Assembly: GCA_947095535.1 (NCBI GenBank) | Contig: OX352772.1 | Location: 315,156,018 to 315,220,017 of the forward strand | Direction of reading: 5' to 3' | Source: Poecilobothrus nobilitatus | Lineage: Eukaryota; Arthropoda; Insecta; Diptera; Dolichopodidae | Length of the DNA stretch: 64,000 nucleotides | Shown: one piece after another, positions 59,336 through 64,000 of the stretch | Layout: each line of letters begins with the position of its first letter | How positions within the stretch are numbered: position 1 is the stretch's first letter | Program-made: the position numbers and the translations under genes | The notes under the pieces: model-generated | Told to the model about the DNA's origin: nothing | The model's database searches: none | Seen by the model: the letters and a program-made list of their open reading frames with translations, nothing else

Positions 59336-62300
59336 TATAGGCTGGTAGAGCTTAGTCGTAAATTTTATCGTTTATCTAAAGTTTTTCTAATTACCAAATG
59401 GATTTAGTACACAAATCACAACATTTCAATCCAACACTTTAAAACTGTTTGAATTATAATACATGTAATATCTAAATATATTATTTTATTTTTAAGTATG
59501 AAAAATTTTAATATAATTATAGAGCTTATAAGACGTCTTTTTTACCAAAATAAGATTAAAAATATATGCATATTATTTCCCCTTATCAAAATATATAAAA
59601 GCATTTTCAGAATTCTTCTTTCTATGAAAAAAATTCACTTTCGACTTTTCGAGAAAGAGGAAATTTTAAGCTTTTATATTTTTTAAAATAAACATTAAAC
59701 AGATGACGCTTTTATCACGAATTTTTAAAACAAATTATTTCACGTTAACGATAAGTTTTATTTTTCGTTTCATTTCAAATAAAATTCTCTTTTTCTTTTA
59801 AAAAATGGTTAAAATAAAAAATTTTGAAATCTTTGAAACTGAAAAAGAATGAAGGTGGGATATGTACTAATAAAATTTTTAAATTTAAAAACTGGGATAG
59901 GATCTTTTTGATTACGAAAAAAATTCATTCACCATCAATTTTCGAAGTTTTTTGACTTGTAAAAATACCAAGAGAGTTTGTGAATAATAAAAACTTTGAA
60001 CAAAAAATTTATCTTAATTTTTTTATTAAAATAACTGTAAAAAATAAAAGTAACAAATTTGGTTGTATATTAATGTCTATGTCGAAAATATCTTTGTTTT
60101 TTTTTCGAAAATTGTCTTTCTAAATAGAAAAGTTGGTACCTATAGTTATTTTTACAACCATTAAAACTTGGTAAAACTTGGTAAAACAAAACATAATTAC
60201 AAAAAAAAAAAAGTTTTGAAAAGACTTTATGGTTTAATAAAGCTTTAAATTTTTTCTGCATTCATTAAAATGTTGTATATAAAAACTTAGATAGGAACTT
60301 TAACAGAAATTTATGATTCAAATATCCAAAGAGTTCTTTTACGAATATTGTAATTTACTTTATCTTTAGCTTTTACGAATTACCCACAGTCTATAAAAAA
60401 TGTTTGGGAAATTTTCTTAAAGTATCTAAACATATTGAGAGATATTAAAATGGAATGGAACTCGATTTATTTGAATGGTTTGTGTCTAAGGATAAATTTA
60501 ATTTTTTAGTTTCGGAATTTGTAAAGGTTTTTATTAGCGAACATTTTAAGTTTCAAGGATTTTTTTTTCCAACTTAAAATTGTGAGAAATTTTTGAAATA
60601 AAGGATCGAATAGTTTTAATATATATAATTTCTGATTTTAACTAATGAAAAATCAGTTTTTAAATTTAGGAATATAATTTTTTATTTATTATAGTACAAA
60701 ATTTTTAACCTAGTCGAGAACCAAAATTGTACTTACAAATTATAACCATTCCATAAAAGGCATTTACAAAAAAAAAAAAAAAAATTAGAAATAAATGAAT
60801 TTACAGAAAAATTTATAATAACAAAAAAAAATCTAAAAAGTCATAGAAAAGTAATAATAATTTACAAAAATAATAACAATGTCCAGGGACGTCACAATTT
60901 TATCGAAAATTACTTTTTTTTTTTATTGTAGCAAAAAAAATACTTTCAAAGGATAATTTTAATACAGTCATAAGATAACCACTTATTGTTGAAATAAGGT
61001 TCAATTTCCGGTAAAAATGGAAAAGTTTTTTAATTTGATTTTTAGTTCTGATTTTTGAATATTAAGAAAAGGCAGTAACAAATTTTTCGATTTTAAGAGT
61101 AACAATGTTGTGTTATTTTTAACCTTTGAATTAAGACTAAAACTTCATCAATAATTTTGATCTTTAGATTTTCTGAAGAAATAAATATAAAGATCAAAAG
61201 GGTTGAGTGTTCAAATAGAATATGTTTGAAGGCGAAATTATTTTTTTTAAACAAATTGTTGCCAGTCAATAAGCAGGTAATCCTATCAGTTTAGTATTAA
61301 AATCTATTAATTATTAGTAAATAATATTGTTATTTGATTGAAGAGCGATTGTAACTATATCACGTGATTTTTGATTAAATTTTATTCTATGTCAATGTCA
61401 TAATATCTCTTCCTCATCCATCCATGTACTCTGTAGTACGGAAATCATTTTCTAATCTAGTAAATAAAATCATAATATATAGGTAAAGAAAAAGGACATA
61501 ATATGTATATTATTTTTCAAAAAGAAAAAAAATATATTAATGCTTTCATTTAAAAACTTACCCAAAAAGAGGAGTATCACAAGTTGACTAAAATGCATAG
61601 GCATAATTGTTGTAATATTCAACAATTATTTTATGATATCTGAAAATAAAACAAATAAAAATAAAGATTAATTTTAAAATTAATTTCACATCATAATGTT
61701 ATACAAAATATAAGGTTAAAAATATTATTGACATTTTAAACAATTATCCAATATTAAAAAAAATTTTTTTTTTTTGTTTTTTGACCCAAAACAAAAATTT
61801 TCTTTTTCCATTTTCATACCTTTCTCTTGCTATTTATAAACAGAACTTCTTTTATTTTAAAGAAAATTTTTTGAATATCCATTTTTATTCAAAAAAAAAA
61901 AATAAAACAACAACAAAAAAAATTAATTCAATTAGTATTCCATATTTTTATGACAGTTTAATATCAAACTTTATTTAAATAAAAAAAAATCCTTTTTTTT
62001 TCTCAAATATAAATACAAATTTATTCAAAAAAAAAAAAAGCAAAAAAGGACTTTAAGGGATATAAAGTTTCATTATTCTCTAAATCTATAATAAAATTTT
62101 ATTATTAAGTAAAATATATGGTTATACTATAACATAATGTAGTCATTTTGAAGATTTTCATTTTATATACCTATAGGTTTTCTTTATATAAAAAAAAAAA
62201 AAAACAAATTAAGATGAATTTTTGTTGTAAATTTTTAAAACTTTTAGTCTCTTATCTAAATTTATAACAGTTAAAAATAAAAAACAAAAACTAGTTAAAA

Positions 62301-62549
62301 GTTCAAAAGTTACATTGCTAGTAGCACATTCGTATAATACGTATTTATACCTTTATTTGGTAAATAACAAGTATCTATAGATTTATTATGAATAAAATGT
62401 CAGATCAATATCAATTTACACTAAAATTAGATATATATATTTAAAAGTTTTTATTTAATAATTAGTTCCATATAATATAAAAAAACAGACAGACAATATA
62501 ATTATAATCACAATACGATTCTATATACATATGTACAATACATTGTTAT
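59336..62549. other. AT-rich sequence, no gene
   Basis: About 3.2 kb in which I see only A/T runs, small duplications such as TTGGTAAAAC (about 60,168-60,187) and short low-complexity frames. Confidence 0.6.
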
Positions 62550-63380
62550 TTTTTCCCGTGTGAACATATGTTCAAAAGTCTAATAAATTTTGTCATTAAG
62601 TTTGTGATATCTTAAAGGACTCGAGCTAGATATAAACTCAAGTGTATGTTTCGGTTCAGAATCGAATTCCGAGTTGATTAAACCATGTATGTCTGTTCGT
62701 CCATCGATCCAATTCACACGATAACTCAAAAAATAAAGGAACTAGGATTCTGAAATTTTTTATCACATCACTTTTGAAAAATAGTTAAGTTCGATATTAA
62801 AATACAGTAAATTCGGCCGTCTAGTTAGAGTAGTTGCCATACAACTTTTTTCTTTATATGCTATGTATCTGTAATTTTGTTGCGTCAACTTGCGTGGTAT
62901 TTATTCCGTAAAATTTGGTTGAACAGGTTCGGGTAGCTACCATACAACTTTCCTTTTTATATGAAAATAACTCAATGTCTATTGAAGGTAAGTATTTAAA
63001 ATTTTATGAAAATATGTCGAGTTATATAACAATAACTTTTATCAAATTTGTTTGGACTATAGAGCAGCAGGTTCATGGAGCTGTCATACAACTCCTTTTT
63101 TTTAATATAAACATAATTTATATAATCATAACTTGGTACTAAATAAAATTAGACATCTGAAATTTTCTAAAAAATAATGGCAATAACATACACGATGTTT
63201 GGTTGCTCTAGCACAAAAAGTTCAGACTTCTTGCACATCTTAGAACCTAATGAAGTTAGACACCAGCTGAAATACAACATGATCAAGTTTTACGGAAACA
63301 TGATAATATGTTTACGGTTATGTTCATACGGGTATCCCAGAGTTAACACAGTTGAGGCTACTCTTCTACACTTTTTTTCG
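62550..63380 (+). mobile_element. DINE-like family C, most complete copy
   Basis: The 5' end has TTTTCCCGTG with the perfect palindrome TGAACATATGTTCA (62,561-62,574), then CTAGATATAAACTCAAGTG and CATGTATGTCTGTTCGTCC (the GTCY position), followed by ACGATAACTCAAAAAATAAA, the counterpart of the family-A AACTCAAAAACTAAGAAAGC block. Inside, a (G/T)AG(T/C)(T/A)(G/A)CCATACAACTTT-type motif repeats three times (about 62,829, 62,933 and 63,077). The 3' end has GTTCATACGGGTATCCCAG and CTACTCTTCTACAC. The two open frames of about 75 codons lie in these repeats and are not conserved in the 7.8 kb copy. Confidence 0.65.
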
Positions 63381-64000
63381 TTTTTATATAATATAAAAGT
63401 ACATTAAGATTGAAAAAAAAAGGATATACTAAAAAATTTAACTTAATTACCATAAATTACTTTTTTTAAGGATATTTTTTCATAGTAATTTAACAACTTA
63501 ATAAATTAATAGACCAATTCATATGTCACATTTTAAGAAACTTAAACCTATTTCCCTTAAAATAAGTAAGAGTTTTTATATAAAAAGAGAGATCTAATTT
63601 TCAGATTTTCATTATATTCACAAACATAATAATAATTATTGGGAATATTATTGTATATAGATATGTAAATATTAATAGAGATATAAGTAGATAATATATA
63701 ATATAATAGATTAAAGTTGATCATTCAAGTGTAAAAATGTATTGAATCAAGGAGCAGTAAATTTATTTCATTTTCAAAAATTTTCTTTAAAAGAAAAACT
63801 TCTGATGTGATATACAATATTATATTTTATTATTATGTGAAGGTAAAAGTAAGAAAAGTAAACATTTTTTTTTTGTATACAAAAAGTTATATTTTAATGA
63901 ATTTTCTAAGAAATCAATATTGATTACAATTGATACAATTGAATGAACATTTGAAATTAGTATACTCTAATATTTTATCTAATGTGTTTTCTTGATAAAT
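63381..64000. other. AT-rich sequence, no gene
   Basis: No feature recognised up to the window end. Confidence 0.6.

Overview
The window looks like 64 kb of AT-rich, gene-poor nuclear DNA from an insect, most likely a fly (Diptera). By eye roughly three quarters or more of the bases are A/T, and long A and T runs occur throughout. I find no intact protein-coding gene, rRNA or canonical tRNA, and no bacterial or organellar features. Most open frames under about 100 codons are low-complexity F/I/K/N-rich products of the composition. The readable content is transposable-element debris. The fly assignment rests on several families built like the Drosophila DINE-1/INE-1 Helentrons: a 5' palindrome, a GTCC/GTCT microsatellite block, and a 3' stem-loop followed by a short ATTCTTCCTC-like tail.

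Layout. 1-7 kb: AT-rich DNA with one copy of a poly(A)-tailed repeat (2.8 kb) and a reversed family-B DINE-like copy (6.6-7.0 kb). 7.8-9.8 kb: a family-C element split by a 1.56 kb family-A element. 10-16.6 kb: nearly blank apart from a family-B relic. 16.6-18.4 kb: a LINE 3' end with an intact 13-bp target-site duplication (TSD), then a Jockey/CR1-like ORF2 C-terminus. 20.1-21.8 kb: a non-autonomous Helitron on the minus strand. 24.9-28.2 kb: a tRNA-derived SINE, two hairpins, a family-B element and relics of two LINEs, one carrying a 19-bp minisatellite that grew from its own codons. 30-37.5 kb: a 21-bp repeat array, the second poly(A)-tailed repeat, an IS630/Tc1/mariner transposase relic, an inverted-repeat MITE and a tRNA-like sequence.

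41-47.3 kb: a LINE relic, then the most intricate locus. A family-A element (43,678-47,273) has been entered by a second family-A element and by two opposite copies of a further DINE-like family (D), giving a long inverted repeat with arms of about 650 and 930 bp. 48-49.2 kb: a MITE and a reversed SINE. 51.4-52.7 kb: a Helitron 3' terminus and a tandem repeat of about 490 bp whose units each carry a tRNA-like module. 54.8-59.3 kb: a SINE with TSD, a MITE with subterminal repeats and two family-B copies. 62.5-63.4 kb: the better-preserved family-C copy.

Nothing suggests these pieces work together as a pathway. They record layered insertion and decay. The least ordinary observations are: four DINE-like families sharing a 3' signature; families A and B sharing an internal core, with that core cleanly missing from one A copy; the long inverted repeat; and the tandem tRNA-like units. 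All comparisons were made by eye within this one window, so boundaries are approximate unless a TSD is stated.
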